A stretch of DNA of 64,000 nucleotides from Pyrrhoderma lamaoense. Taxonomy: Eukaryota > Basidiomycota > Agaricomycetes > Hymenochaetales > Hymenochaetaceae. The DNA lies in assembly GCA_002794735.1 (NCBI GenBank), contig NBAZ01000001.1, positions 2,914,001 to 2,978,000 on the forward strand, in the 5' to 3' direction. The notes under the pieces are model-generated. The model was not told where the DNA came from, did no database searches, and saw only the letters and a program-made list of their open reading frames with translations. Positions within the stretch are counted from its first letter, which is position 1; each line of letters starts with the position of its first letter. Positions 11,074 through 22,640 of the stretch are shown piece by piece. The translations under genes and the position numbers were made by a program.

Positions 11074-14060
11074 ATGATCACCACAACTTCTCGTGCAGCG
11101 AGGCCTAGAACAGCGAACTCGTTAAGAGGAGTGGTCTTGAAGAAGGACGCCGTAGCAAGACAATGTAATGCAATTGTTATTCGGAGAGAGTATGGAAAAG
11201 CTTCTTTGCTATCCAAAGCTAGGGATGTGTCTACTAGTGCTATATTGATGCCAGGGGTAGAGAAGATGATGGGTGGCATTTCTTTGAAAACTACTGGTAG
11301 ACGGGGTTTGGCAACTAGTGAGTGTGTTTCAGCTTCAAGCATTTTTATCTCTCAGACTGAAATGATTCTCCAGTTTCTCCTAGTAGTGATGTGCGAAGAC
11401 CGATATTCGACAAGATACTTATTGCAAATCGGTATGCTATTGCTTTCCAACTGCCACAGAAGATCGTGTATTGAACATTAGATTGGTGTGGGTTGGATAG
11501 AGGCGAGATTGCATGTAGGGTGATTCGTACTGCAAAACGACTTGGAATAAAGACAGTTGCAGTATATAGTGAAGCTGATAGCGAGTCCTTACATGTGAAG
11601 TTGGTATGTCTTTATTCTGATTTACTCTAGTTATAGCCCTAGGTAGTAAACTGAATACCTTAATACTCAAGGCAGATGAAGCTTACTGTATAGGACCTGC
11701 ACCCTCTTCTGAGAGTTATGTAGGTACACTCTTAGTTGTATTACTCCTTAATTCATTAAATATCTTTATAGCTTAGAATGGACAAGATACTTGACATAGC
11801 GAAACGAAGTGGAGCTCAAGTAAGCTCTAAAGTTCTGTTGTCTTGAATATCCTATTTTACTGATAACGTTAAAATGAGTGTAGGCTGTACACCCTGGGTA
11901 AATTTCTCTCTTAAAAGCAAATAGAGAACCTATCAGTCTGATGATGATGTCTTCTTTCAAGATATGGCTTTCTGAGCGAAAACGCAACTTTTGCTAAACG
12001 ATTAGCAGACGAAGGCATAGTCTTTATTGGTCCCTCACCTTCGTCAATCGAAAGTATGGGCTCAAAAAGGTGAAAATTTATACTCTAAATTGTCTATTTC
12101 TACTTTTCACTTATGATTTTGGTAGCGAGTCCAAAGATATCATGACAGCAGCTGGAGTGCCCTGTGTACCAGGTTATCACGGAGTGGACCAAAGCCCTGA
12201 GTGTCTTCAACAAGAAGCAGAGAAAATTGGTTTTCCCGTCTTAATCAAAGCAGTGATGGGCGGTGGGGAAAGGGTATGCGTATTGTACACAATGCAGCAG
12301 AATTCCCTGATGCTCTGGAATCTGCTAAACGAGAAGCTCAGAAGAGCTTTGGGGATGAGAGAGTCCTCGTTGAACGGTATATTGTACGACCTAGACATGT
12401 TGAGGTGCAAGTATTTGGAGATAGCTTTGGGAATGTTGTCAGCCTCTGGGAGAGAGATTGTTCGGTGCAGCGAAGACATCAAAAGATAATCGAAGAGGTA
12501 AGTAATTACTGCGTGTGGTTTGTGGACTTTTTGACTCATTGAGACTCAGGCACCTGCCCCAGGGCTGTCTGAGCAGTTGAGAACCGACTTGTGCGAGAAA
12601 GCTGTTGCTGCAGCGAAGGCTGTAGACTATCTGGGTGCCGGAACTGTAGAGTTTATCCTAGATAATGATACTAAGGATTTCTTTTTCATGGAAATGTAAG
12701 CCACAAATTGTCCCTTATATAGACAACCATTATATGAATAACTCTGATTCACTTCTATCTAGGAACACAAGATTACAAGTCGAGCACCCAGTGACTGAGA
12801 TGATAACAGACCAGGACCTCGTGGAATGGCAACTAGAAGTCGCGTCTGGAAACCCCTTACCACTTACACAAAGTGATATACCTCTGATCGGGCATGCCTT
12901 CGAAGCACGATATATGCAGAGAATCCTCGAAATAACTTCCTTCCTGACATCGGACCACTACTACATCTATCTACACCTGCTCCTTCAACTTCTGTTCGTC
13001 TTGAAGAAGGTTTCCTTCAAGGATCAAATATAGAACTTTATTATGATCCACTGATCTCGAAGCTTGTTGTTCGTGGAAGAGACAGAACGGAGGCTCTTCG
13101 TATTCTCAGAAAAGCACTTGAAGAGTATCAAGTTGTGGGTGTCTCGACAAATATCGAGTTTTTGCGAACATTAGCAGGGAATAAACATTTTATTAATGGT
13201 GAAGTGGAAACTGGGTTTATTCAGGTTTGTTTTATAGATACATTATTTGTGATGCGCCTACTGATTCTGGGTATCAATAGAAACATCATGGCCAATTATT
13301 CCCTCCGCTATCGGAGCCTGAACCTGAAGTGCTAGCTCAAGCAGCTCTACTAATAGTTTTACGTGAACTCCCAGTAAATAAATCTTCTTCCCTTGGATTT
13401 CATTGGGTCCCCGAAGATTCGGGGTGACTTTTATAAACGCCTTGTTACACTACAATATGATGGCACTGAGACTGAGGAACAGACGGCAACGGTGGAAATA
13501 TCCTTTACTGGTCAAAATCTCTATAACATCGTCGTTTCTACCCCTTCTACTAGAAAAGAATTCCTTTCCGTTTCTGCTAATCTTTCATCCTCCTCCTCTT
13601 CATCAACTTTGGTTCAGTCAAGGATATCTGATGAACGAGTTCGCACCACTATAGTCTCACAACCACCATTACCAACGACCCCGGCTTCAGTTAAAGCAGG
13701 ATCCGAGCGCTTATATGTTTTCCATAATGGTGTCCGTACAGCACTGCGCGTGCCTCCTCCTTCGTGGTTACAAGCCCTTGGAAGAGATACACAAGCTGCT
13801 TCCCGAAGGATGGGGGTAGTGTGCGGTCCCCAATGCCCAGCTTGATTGTAGATGTGCGCGTAAATGTTGGGGATAAGGTGAATGAAGGGCAAGCTCTTGT
13901 CGTTCTTGAGAGCATGAAGACAGAGACTGTGTTGAGGGCGAGTGGCGCCGGCGTCGTTGGCGCAATTGGGTGTAAGAAGGGTGAAATGGTTGAGGAAGGG
14001 AGAGAGTTGGTTGTGATTGAGATGGATAAAGTGGTTAATGAGAGCGAAAGTACTATATAA
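11074..14060 (+). CDS. MCCA: Biotin carboxylase/BCCP protein, methylcrotonyl-CoA carboxylase alpha type
   Basis: Carboxylates biotin for leucine breakdown in mitochondria, if the MCC assignment is right. The N-terminal roughly 95 residues are Arg/Ser/Ala-rich and look like a mitochondrial presequence. The biotin carboxylase domain runs [46 protein letters not shown], a glycine-rich ATP loop, [20 protein letters not shown] and [14 protein letters not shown]. The C-terminal biotinyl domain is intact, with the attachment lysine in [10 protein letters not shown] instead of the textbook AMKM. The frame needs one extra base at about 12263, 12910 and 13804. About nine or more introns interrupt it. 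The beta subunit is not in the window. Another acyl-CoA carboxylase alpha chain is possible; pyruvate carboxylase is excluded because its carboxyltransferase domain is missing. Confidence 0.87.
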
Positions 14061-14695
14061 TTGATTCAGTGACTGGAATATAGGTACTTAACTCCTTTGA
14101 TATATTGGATTTTCTCGTTTGTATCATTAGGTTTCACGTGTAGAGTAATAATATTTCTTCTATTGGATAATTTCTACACTATTACTTCATACTTGACAAT
14201 TCTTTGTGGTCACGAGTTTATTAGTGTTCTGAAGGAAAGGAGGCGAACAATTCCCAGTATTGAATCATAAACATGTAAAGGCGTGTTTGCATGTAGAGAA
14301 TTGACAGCCACGCCAAAAAGTATTCATTCTGCATGTGGCTGAGTACATCTTCAGCACGTGTCCAGCTAGACTGGCCGGAGAAAATTATGCTGTTCACTGG
14401 CGGTCTTGTTATACAACAAAGTCATTGAGTTATATATAATAAGGTGACGGCTATATGATGTGTATATCTAGACACACACTCTTCCGACTTTTGGGGTATC
14501 ACATTAGTAGGTTATATGTATATGCTACATTGGAAATTGTTATGATATACAGTGATGTAAATGAGACATAAAAAGTGGTTTATGTCTCCGCTATCATTAT
14601 CCCAGTCTACGGGCTGTCAGTGAGTTGATCCGATATTGTATTTGTCTACAGACAAGATCCATTGCCTCGACGTTTTTTTAAAAACGAGTAGAGTA
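14061..14695. other. Intergenic between convergent genes
   Basis: About 635 AT-rich bases between two convergent genes. No ORF with coding character is seen. Confidence 0.5.
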
Positions 14696-15792
14696 TTACT
14701 TCTCCTGTGCATGGTCGCAAGAGTATACATCTGAATGAACAGAGGTGGTTCTTCTTTCAGCGAGCCTTAACAAGTCATCATTATCCATCAGTATTATATT
14801 CAATGCCAACGAACAACCACTGAGACATAGGCGATCAGCTTTGTCTATGGCATTCCTTATAAACCCTTCCCTTTGAGCGTCTGGAATCTCCCTCACTATC
14901 GCCCGCAGGTAGGCCTCGATATTATAAAAGGTAGCGGAAACCATGAAGTTACGCATGCTAGCGTATGTATCCCTAACGTTTCTTTTTACAGTGAATTGAT
15001 TATCGGAGTATGGGAATGTAAAATCGAGAGAGGATTTAAGAATTTTGTTGTACTCAAAATATTTGAATACCTCCGTGTAATATAGCACTTCTTCTAGACA
15101 TAATGCCGGGCACTTCTGTGTATCATGTATCCAATTGATCATCGCTCGCAGGCGCCGAAGTGGTTTGAGTTGAGGAACATCCTCAGGGTCTCTCCCAGCA
15201 AAGTTCACTTCTGTATCGTACTTCAGGATGCTATATGAGGCCTTGATGAATTCATATATGAACACATTGCTGATGTGGATATCTTCTATGGAGGCCTCTG
15301 GACATAAATCCAGAGAAATGCATGGATATGAGTCCGGAGGAATGGCTTGGTGGAGCTGAACAGTTCGCAAGACGGGTTGGATGGGTTCAAAGCGTGATCC
15401 GAGATGAATGGCATGAGTAGATAGTTATCTGGTTATCCGGATCGTTTTGTGGTACGTTCTGGGTGTTGCGATATAGATGGAGAGAGTCCTACCGTACTTA
15501 AAGTGCTTAGAGTTAAGACCACATCTTTATTTATAATAGAAGCTTCCATATCACATCTTAGATACGGGAAAACGATATGTTTCCAGATTTTAGCATTTTC
15601 AGGGCAATAGTTTCCTGATTTATTGATGTAAGGACGAGGGCCTTGTAAAAATTGCAGGCTAAAGCGATAATACTTGTGAGAAACTCGCATGTAATCCGCG
15701 GCTGTGTTGAAATCATCCAAGGATGCAAAAAGAGGGTGTGAATTCCTGAGACAAAGAGCCACGATGGGTACATCAGCATAAACACCATACAA
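14696..15792 (-). CDS. Hypothetical protein, two-gene family, copy 1
   Basis: I do not recognise this protein. Two long open stretches, 15433-15792 and about 14696-15431, are probably consecutive exons joined by an intron of roughly 65 bases (GTAGGA..AACCAG). The joined frame needs about one extra base just after the acceptor. The C-terminal part ends in a segment (FYNIEAYLRAIVREIPDAQ, then NAIDKADRLCLSGCSLALN) that resembles the neighbouring gene at 16731-17570 (NIEAYLRESIIRCRPEYRRA, ALKVIKAD). No signal peptide, membrane segment or enzyme motif is seen. A further 5' exon around 15818-15930 is plausible but the junction could not be resolved. Function is unknown. Confidence 0.55.
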
Positions 15793-16730
15793 TAGTTATA
15801 TTAATTGGTATTTTACCTAGCCATTCTTAGTACCAGGGAGATCAAAGCCAGGGGCATAACTATTAATCAGAGAGACAAAAGCATCAAGATTCAGATTAGG
15901 TAGCGGTGGGTGCAAGAGAAAGGGATTGCTTAGGCCTGCTTACCGAACTACCTGAGATTTTATTCCCACGAGAAGCCAATTCCTTTTTGAGAAGGCAGAT
16001 CTAATATCTGACACATGTAAACTTGCAAGGCTTGTACTACCGAGTACTTCGCCCGTGTTATATCGTGAACGAGATCGGCTGCCAATAGTCAGGATGTAAT
16101 GGCTAGATCACTAGCGTGACTATGAGGCTATCTTGAGTATCATAAAAAATTCAGGTCTGGACCTCCTTCCTTGTGGTCCTGTAAGGAACTTTCAAACTGT
16201 TTCTCAGAAGGTTGGCTGTATGCGGTCACCAACCCCTGGCTTATTCGTAGCTGTGGCTGAATCCGGAGTAGTTGTAAAGGTGAAAATACCTCTTGACTGA
16301 CTAACAGGATTGATGATTATTTCCGTTTGACTTCTTTGTCATATTGGATAATTACCTTTTTTAGAGTAAAAACATCCAGCTTTTTCATTTGATAACTTCA
16401 ATACTGGTATTACTAGCCTCATCACTAGTAATGCACTACTGAGAAAGAGGTGAGAAGAGTTCAGGTTTATATCATCAATAGATGCACAAGCGTACATAGA
16501 CCAGAAGTGATAAAAGTTCGATACATATCAACCTGCGCCACCCTACTTCATGACCAAGTATCTATTTTCTCATGTTCAACAGAATGAGATGCGGATTTTC
16601 CCTACATCTCAACGACAACCCTTAAGTGCCTACAAAACCACTAAACTGTACGGTTGTGCTGTTCAATCTACTATTTGTATTAAAAAATAGGTATCTACAT
16701 TAGCGGGCTGTGTATACATGCGATGTCCGT
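15793..16730 (-). other. Unresolved region with possible minus-strand exon remnants
   Basis: Three short minus-strand stretches have protein-like composition. One at about 15820-15930 includes NLNLDAFVSLINSYAPGFDL. One at about 15972-16070 includes ITRAKYSVVQALQVYMCQIL and ends in TAA. One lies at about 16140-16330. They are in different frames, and I could not assemble them into one gene. They could be 5' exons of the hypothetical gene at 14696-15792, a decayed third copy of the family, or chance. Confidence 0.25.
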
Positions 16731-17570
16731 CTATTCTTTAGTGTCGAGGAAACTCAAAAAATCAATTGTTGAACTCCAAGTCTGACTATCACCGTTTGCT
16801 AAACCTCCCAGATTAATTAGATTGATTTGAAAATCTATCTGTTGCCTTAAGGCTTTTAATGCCTTGACCAGACTAATAAGAATCGGCTTGGATTCGGTGT
16901 TCCCTAGCCCCGTTATTAAAGCTTGTATAGGTTCCACACGTGCATCTATTTGACGGAGTCTTTGTGATAGTTCCTGGTTAGATCTGTGATCAGCTTTGAT
17001 CACCTTCAATGCGTGTGAACACGCGTAGAGTTTTTCGTTAGCAGCTAGTGTGATTTGTTCATCGATGAATGCGCGTCTGTATTCGGGTCGACATCTTATT
17101 ATCGACTCCCGAAGGTAAGCCTCGATATTGGTAGAATTTATGATCAATTCCATAGTAATCAGGAAGTGTGGTATATCGTCGTCCGTTAGCTGTGGAATTG
17201 ATCGATTACCGGACTCGGACTCGGGGCATGGTTCATTACGCATGAATATGCAATAACTAGCGTAGTCATAGTCTTGTAGTAAATCCGAGCAGGTTTTCCA
17301 GTTCACTGGCGAAACGTATGGGATATAATTCTTATTCGAGGCCTCGAGTATAGGCTCCAATTCGGAGAAGAAATTGGATACCTGGGGGATATGTTTCATA
17401 AAGATGCTCAAGGATTTTGTGAGCTCATATGTGAATATATCACCAACGCGTTTGCTCTCGATGAGGAAAGACGCTATGAACTCCTGCGGAAGACCGGAAG
17501 AGTCTACTGTGGCAATCCATAGCTGATCGGATGGGCTTATTAGAGGTACTATTACGCCATTGTTCGACAT
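16731..17570 (-). CDS. Hypothetical protein, two-gene family, copy 2
   Basis: A single uninterrupted frame of 279 residues from the ATG at 17570. The frame is open for 32 more codons upstream but has no ATG there. A TATA-like element lies at 17678-17686, about 110 bases upstream. The segment from about residue 145 (INSTNIEAYLRESI and following) resembles the end of the gene at 14696-15792, so the two are probably diverged tandem duplicates. The C-terminal 80 residues look helical, with heptad-like leucines (LVKALKALRQQIDFQINLIN), perhaps a short coiled coil. There is no signal peptide or known domain. It is intronless, unlike nearly all its neighbours. Function is unknown. Confidence 0.6.
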   Translation of the reverse strand: MSNNGVIVPLISPSDQLWIATVDSSGLPQEFIASFLIESKRVGDIFTYELTKSLSIFMKHIPQVSNFFSELEPILEASNKNYIPYVSPVNWKTCSDLLQDYDYASYCIFMRNEPCPESESGNRSIPQLTDDDIPHFLITMELIINSTNIEAYLRESIIRCRPEYRRAFIDEQITLAANEKLYACSHALKVIKADHRSNQELSQRLRQIDARVEPIQALITGLGNTESKPILISLVKALKALRQQIDFQINLINLGGLANGDSQTWSSTIDFLSFLDTKE

Positions 17571-17677
17571 AGATGAGGAGCTTTGTGGTTTGGTCTGGAT
17601 TGTTGTAGGAGTATGGACTGGAAGTCTACAGCGGATGCGTTCGATATTTTTGTGGTGCAATATCAAGCCAAACGCAG

Positions 17678-17686
17678 CTTTATATA
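17678..17686 (-). promoter_or_regulatory. TATA box
   Basis: On the minus strand this reads TATATAAAG, about 108 bases upstream of the ATG at 17570 of the intronless hypothetical gene. The position and sequence fit a core promoter; activity is inferred. Confidence 0.45.
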
Positions 17687-19198
17687 GATAGCTACCACAT
17701 CACATGGCGGCAACAGGCAAACACTGTCTTACAATTACGAGCATTTACAGAGATTGAGTTGCCTATTTAGTTTATTAAACAATTGTTCTCGTGCAAACAA
17801 TCGTAGACTTAAGCGGCAATACCTGCGAAGCGACGTGGTGGCCATTGAAACTGTAACATAGGCCACCTTGTACGTAGTAAGAAACTTCTGAGACAAACCA
17901 CAAAGGGTTTTATACTATGTCATATGGATGTAAAGATTCAGCCGAATTTGACAAACATTAGAACGAGATCCAGAATGAAATCGCAACAGCATTGACAAGA
18001 AACAAGTAGTTGTGTCATGCTAGTTGTCTTTTTAACTAGGTGTCTTTAAGTTCAAGGCTATTCAAAGCGTTAGAGGTTACTGATTGGACGTTCAAGCTGG
18101 GAAAAGTTTCCCACGAGGTTAAAATATCTTTAGTAGTACCTAGCAAGACGCGCAATGAACAAAGTCCGGAAGATGGCTACTATCACCTCCCCATTCCCAT
18201 CAATACCACCAGCACCAGCAACATGGCTGGCAACATCCCAGGCACGGATCAATCTACAGCTGGTATAAAAAGTACTCGGACACTCCGATCATCGATCATT
18301 CATATATAGTATAAATCTTATGCGGAATGAAATCCTAGGTTGATGCTCCAAATACAAGATGTAAAGTTGAGAAGAAAAAGAATTGATATAGGAGGCAAAA
18401 AAATCGCGAATGTGTAAAGATGAATGCACTAGAGGAATGAGAACCTCCTTCTATATTGGGATGTCTGAACATTACTTTGTACCTCGCCCAATTGGCCAAT
18501 CTTGTCCCCCTGTCACTCACGACATAGCCAATCTTGTATCTGTTTGTTTAGCGTTTGGAGATCAGTTTTTTTCGTTTCTGACTCGAGTCCTTCGTGATCA
18601 AGCCTTTCAGAAACGAGGCTGTACTCCCTGAAAGTATCTTGTTTGCATCATGTAATACTGTATCTCACTGTAAATATCATATATTCATAACAATGCAGCT
18701 AGATATAATGTAATATGCCAGATTCAAGATTGGCGGTGCTACTTTGGAAATGTCTATTGTGATCTCCTTTACTAAACCTTGACTGTATATCTAAAGGTGC
18801 ATTGCTGGAAACTTTACATGTGTATGTGACCATTGTGCGAAATCATCTTGTGACTTTGATCGTTGGTTTATTTTCTAAGTTCAATCCAAAACGAAGTAAG
18901 GAAAAAAAATCAATTAAGCTTAGATCAGCAAAAGTCCGCTACTGTGAAATAGGATCCCCATCCCTCCCCATATAAAATACACCCTTTCTATTCCTTTATC
19001 CCAACAATTTTTTCTTTCATATGTACAAGCTGGGAAAGAAAGGGATCCAGAAAGCGTATGTAAACTAGTTCGTTAAAGCAAGGGGAAGACGTAACTAGAA
19101 GACCGAAACTGAGCTGTGATAGTGTAATAATTTCATGATACAAGAAAATATGGAATGAGATTTGATTTAAGGAGAGATAGAATAACGGAGTGGGACTA
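17687..19198. other. Long intergenic region
   Basis: About 1.5 kb without a supported gene. A plus-strand frame at about 18040-18309 is open but lacks an ATG start and a recognisable product. The part from 18900 to 19198 is probably the 3' flank of the minus-strand epimerase gene. Confidence 0.45.
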
Positions 19199-20806
19199 TT
19201 AGGCGGAGCTTGAGTTTCCGTTGACGTTACCGTTCGCACCAGGCTTGGACGTCTCCGGGTTCGATGATTTGGGAAGTTCACCACTGATATAAGGTCCTGC
19301 AAGTCCTTGAGGATTACGCAGTTGCCAGTTCCACAAGTCACGACACATTGCGTCGAGATCTTGAGGTGCAGTGAAACCCAATTCGTTCCGCGCAAGCGTC
19401 GGTTCGCCGATCAAGTAGGGTACGTCACCTTTCCTACGACCGACAATCTCGTATTTGAAGTCGAATCCGGTTGCTTTACGCATTGCCTCAAGAATGTCGA
19501 GGACACTGAATCCTTGACCCCGACCGAGGTTATATGCACGGAAACGACCAGATGTTGATTTCTCCCAGCCTTTGAAGTTGGATGAGTCGTCAAGTGCTTC
19601 TAGTGCTAGAAGATGTCCGGCGGCGAGATCAAGACATGGAGGTAATCGCGTACACAAGTGCCGTCACTAGTTTAAAACGAAGTATGCAACTCTGTTTCAG
19701 TATTTTGCTAAATAGTTGGATATATGCGGGAGTTCTACTGACTGAGTAGGGTAATCATTACCAAAGACTTTCAGGGTGCTTTCTTTCACCCGACCACAGG
19801 CCATGTGTGCGAGGAGAGGTAAGAGATTTCCTGGGCGCCCTTTGGTTCTTCACCAAATAATCCTGTAGGGTGAGCACCAGCAGGGCTAAAAAAAGAATAT
19901 ATCCATATTTAGAACGGAATATCTAAGTTTACTAAAAAAATTTGATATTACTTGAAGTATCGTAAAGAGATCGACCGCCAACGGTCAGGATACGCTACAA
20001 AAATTATTGAGATTTTTGAGTTGTATCGAGATTAATGAAAGTATGGTACCGGCACATAAATCTTCAATAATAGTTTCGCACATTACTTTTGTCTTTCCGT
20101 AAGGACTATCTGCCTTGAGCCGAGTTGTCTCGGGTATGGGTATCACTGGAGGGGTTCCATACACAGTCGCTGATGAAGAGTAAACCATTCGCGGGCAGTC
20201 AAATTCATCCATAACTTGTAAAAGTGAAATAGTAGCTCCAACGTTGTTTTGATAGTACGTCAAAGGAATTTCAGTTGATTCACCGACAGCTTTGTATGCC
20301 TACGTACGTTTACAGACACCTCAGTTATGAAACGCAGCCTGATTAAATGCTATAGTAATGTAGACGTACTGCAACATGGATCACTCCCCAAATACCACCT
20401 TTGCCGTACTTTTCAAATACGGCTCTGATCTCGTCGGGTTTGGTGAGGTCGCAGGTATGGGCATCGATGACTGCACTTTCCTTCTCTGAATCCGAGGCGT
20501 TTTCAGGTAAACTCTCTTGAGCGAGCTGGGATACACGTTTGAGGGCTGCCGGATAAGAGTTATGATAATTGTCAATAGATATTGCTTTGTATTGGTGGTT
20601 TTCAATTAGTTTGTAGATGATGTGTGAGCCTGTAGGATATCGACAAGGAGAAAGATCAGTGAGCTGGGTTTAAACAGCGTAAGACGGAATATTACCGATA
20701 TAGCCCGCGCCGCCAGTGACGATGATTCGCTACAAGAGGTTAAGGTCAACGAGCATGAGATGATGTACAGCGAAGATACCTTGAGAGGTTCTGAGGATGG
20801 TGCCAT
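19199..20806 (-). CDS. GAL10: UDP-glucose 4-epimerase
   Basis: Interconverts UDP-glucose and UDP-galactose, the last step of the Leloir pathway, in the cytosol. It starts MAPSSEPLK, and a 50-base intron separates this from the NAD-binding motif [15 protein letters not shown], itself split by a second intron. Other landmarks are [29 protein letters not shown], the catalytic SPYGKTK (Tyr and Lys of YxxxK), [41 protein letters not shown], and a GRRKGD element near the sugar-nucleotide site. The C-terminal extension is Gly/Asn/Ser-rich. The frame needs one extra base at about 19631 (before DLAAGH) and one at about 19837 (in [12 protein letters not shown]). There is no fused mutarotase domain as in yeast Gal10, so it is a stand-alone epimerase. 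Confidence 0.93.
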
Positions 20807-21384
20807 GAGGAAGAGAGATTGAGTAGAGTAAGAATTAGAGCAGGTGGGTTTGAGTAGAAATGGTTTATTATTGTCATATCAATAAATAAATAATAAATAC
20901 AGATTTGCCGATCATCATTCACCCTTTATTTATACCTTTTCCCAGTCACCCCCTTCGGTCCGCCTTCCCTCTGCACCTCATGCTCACCATCTTTTCAAAT
21001 ACATTATCTATCCATTTTGCACTGCTTTATTGGCTCTTGCTAGCACTTTCCGTCTCTTTTTGTCTGACAAAGTGGGAAAATACTTTTGAACATGTTTAGG
21101 ATTAATACATCATTGCTCCGACTTCTGCCTATTCCGGTCCGTAATCAGACGACAAAACTACATATCCATATAAAGAATACAGTCACAGAATCCAACAGTA
21201 CACACTTTTCTTGGAATATAACGTCCATTAAATAACATCATCCAATGGGATCAAATAAAAGTACATTGTGCAAACATCACATCTCGTTCAATTTTCTTGA
21301 AAATATCTCGTTTGTGTAAACTTTCGTACATAGTTTACTGATCAGAAAATACAGGGACCAGTGGTCCTCCAATACCTGAATCAC
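20807..21384. other. Intergenic: epimerase promoter
   Basis: About 580 AT-rich bases between the epimerase start and the stop of the secreted repeat protein, both on the minus strand. A poly-TA-like stretch (20874-20900) lies upstream of the epimerase. No gene is visible. Confidence 0.45.
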
Positions 21385-22640
21385 CTAAGAACGGCCATGA
21401 CTATCACCTCTTCCACGGGAACCCGATCCATGACGCCTCTTAGCAAGCGGTCATTACTACGTCCACGAGATCCAGATCCATGACGGCGTTTGGTCAACCT
21501 ATCGTTGCTGCGCCCACGAGAACCGGAACCGTGACGGCGAGCTTCAAGACGAGTATGACTGGCGCCTCGAGAACCAGACCCATGACGGCGCTTTGTCAGT
21601 ATGTCACGGCTGCGACCACGTCCACGAGAACCAGAGTCGCCGTGACGACGTCTGCAATGAATGAAAACATGATATCAGTTAGCTCTGAATGGAGTCATTG
21701 ATCAGATAGAAATTATCTGATACTTACGCCTCAAGACGGCTGCGAGAACCAGAGCCATGGCGACGTTTTGCAAGTCGGTCGTTACTGCGCCCGCGAGAAC
21801 CAGATCCGTGACGACGAGCAGCAAGACGAACATGGCTGGCACCTCGAGAACCGGATCCATGGCGGCGTTTGGTCAAGCGGTCATTGCTTCGTCCGCGAGA
21901 GCCAGAGTCTCCATGTCGGCGAGCCGTAAGACGGGTATGACTAGCTCCTCGAGAGCCAGATCCATGTCGACGTTTTGTCAATCTATCGTGACTACGGCCA
22001 CGAGATCCAGAATCTCCATGTCGGCGGCGGCAAGTCGAACATGACTAGCTCCTCGAGAACCGGACCCATGACGCCTCTTAGTTAGGCGGTCATTACTACG
22101 TCCGCGAGAACCAGACCCATGACGGCGAGCTTCAAGACGAGTATGGCTGGCTCCACGAGATCCAGAGCCATGGCGGCGTTGGTCAAGCGGTCATTGCTTC
22201 GCCACGAGATCCAGAGTCTCCATGTCGGCGAGCGCAAGTCGAACATGACTAGCTCCTCGGAGCCAGATCCATGTCGGCGTTTTGTTAATCTATCGTGACT
22301 ACGGCCACGGGATCCAGAATCGCCATGTCGGCGGGCAACAAGACGATCATGGCTTCGTCCACGAGAACCTGAGCCATGTCGACGTTTCTCCAAGGAAGTA
22401 TCATCAAGAGTCACTATATCTCTTGCATGGCTGCGCCCTCTAGAACCAGAGTCTCCGTGACGGCGTCTAAATCAGAATTCAATTTAAGATAAAGAGCAGG
22501 AAAAAGGAAGATTGATCCCATATCAGAATTGTATAATCAATGATCATATGAGAATCAACACTTACTTCGTGAGCCTATCATGGCTGCGACCGCGAGAACC
22601 AGAGTCACCATGTCTGGGTTCTCTACCAAAAAGGCGGTCA
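21385..22640. repeat. Tandem coding minisatellite, about 51-54 base unit
   Basis: The DNA of the secreted repeat gene is an imperfect tandem array with a 51- or 54-base unit and a two-unit (about 105-base) higher-order period. On the plus strand the marker sequence CCATG(A/G/T)CG(A/G)CG recurs at nearly every unit. It is interrupted by the gene's two internal introns. Units differ by many third-position changes, so the array is old or under purifying selection rather than recently expanded. Confidence 0.85.

Noticed and set aside
18040..18631. Plus-strand ORFs in the gap before the epimerase gene
   Set aside because: They lack an ATG or splice partners, are short, and have no motif.
21480..22044. 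Plus-strand ORFs rich in Ala/Thr/Ser across the repeat array
   Set aside because: They are antisense shadows of the minus-strand repeat gene, which has a signal peptide, canonical introns and a consistent peptide unit. The plus-strand frames have neither signal nor consistent unit.
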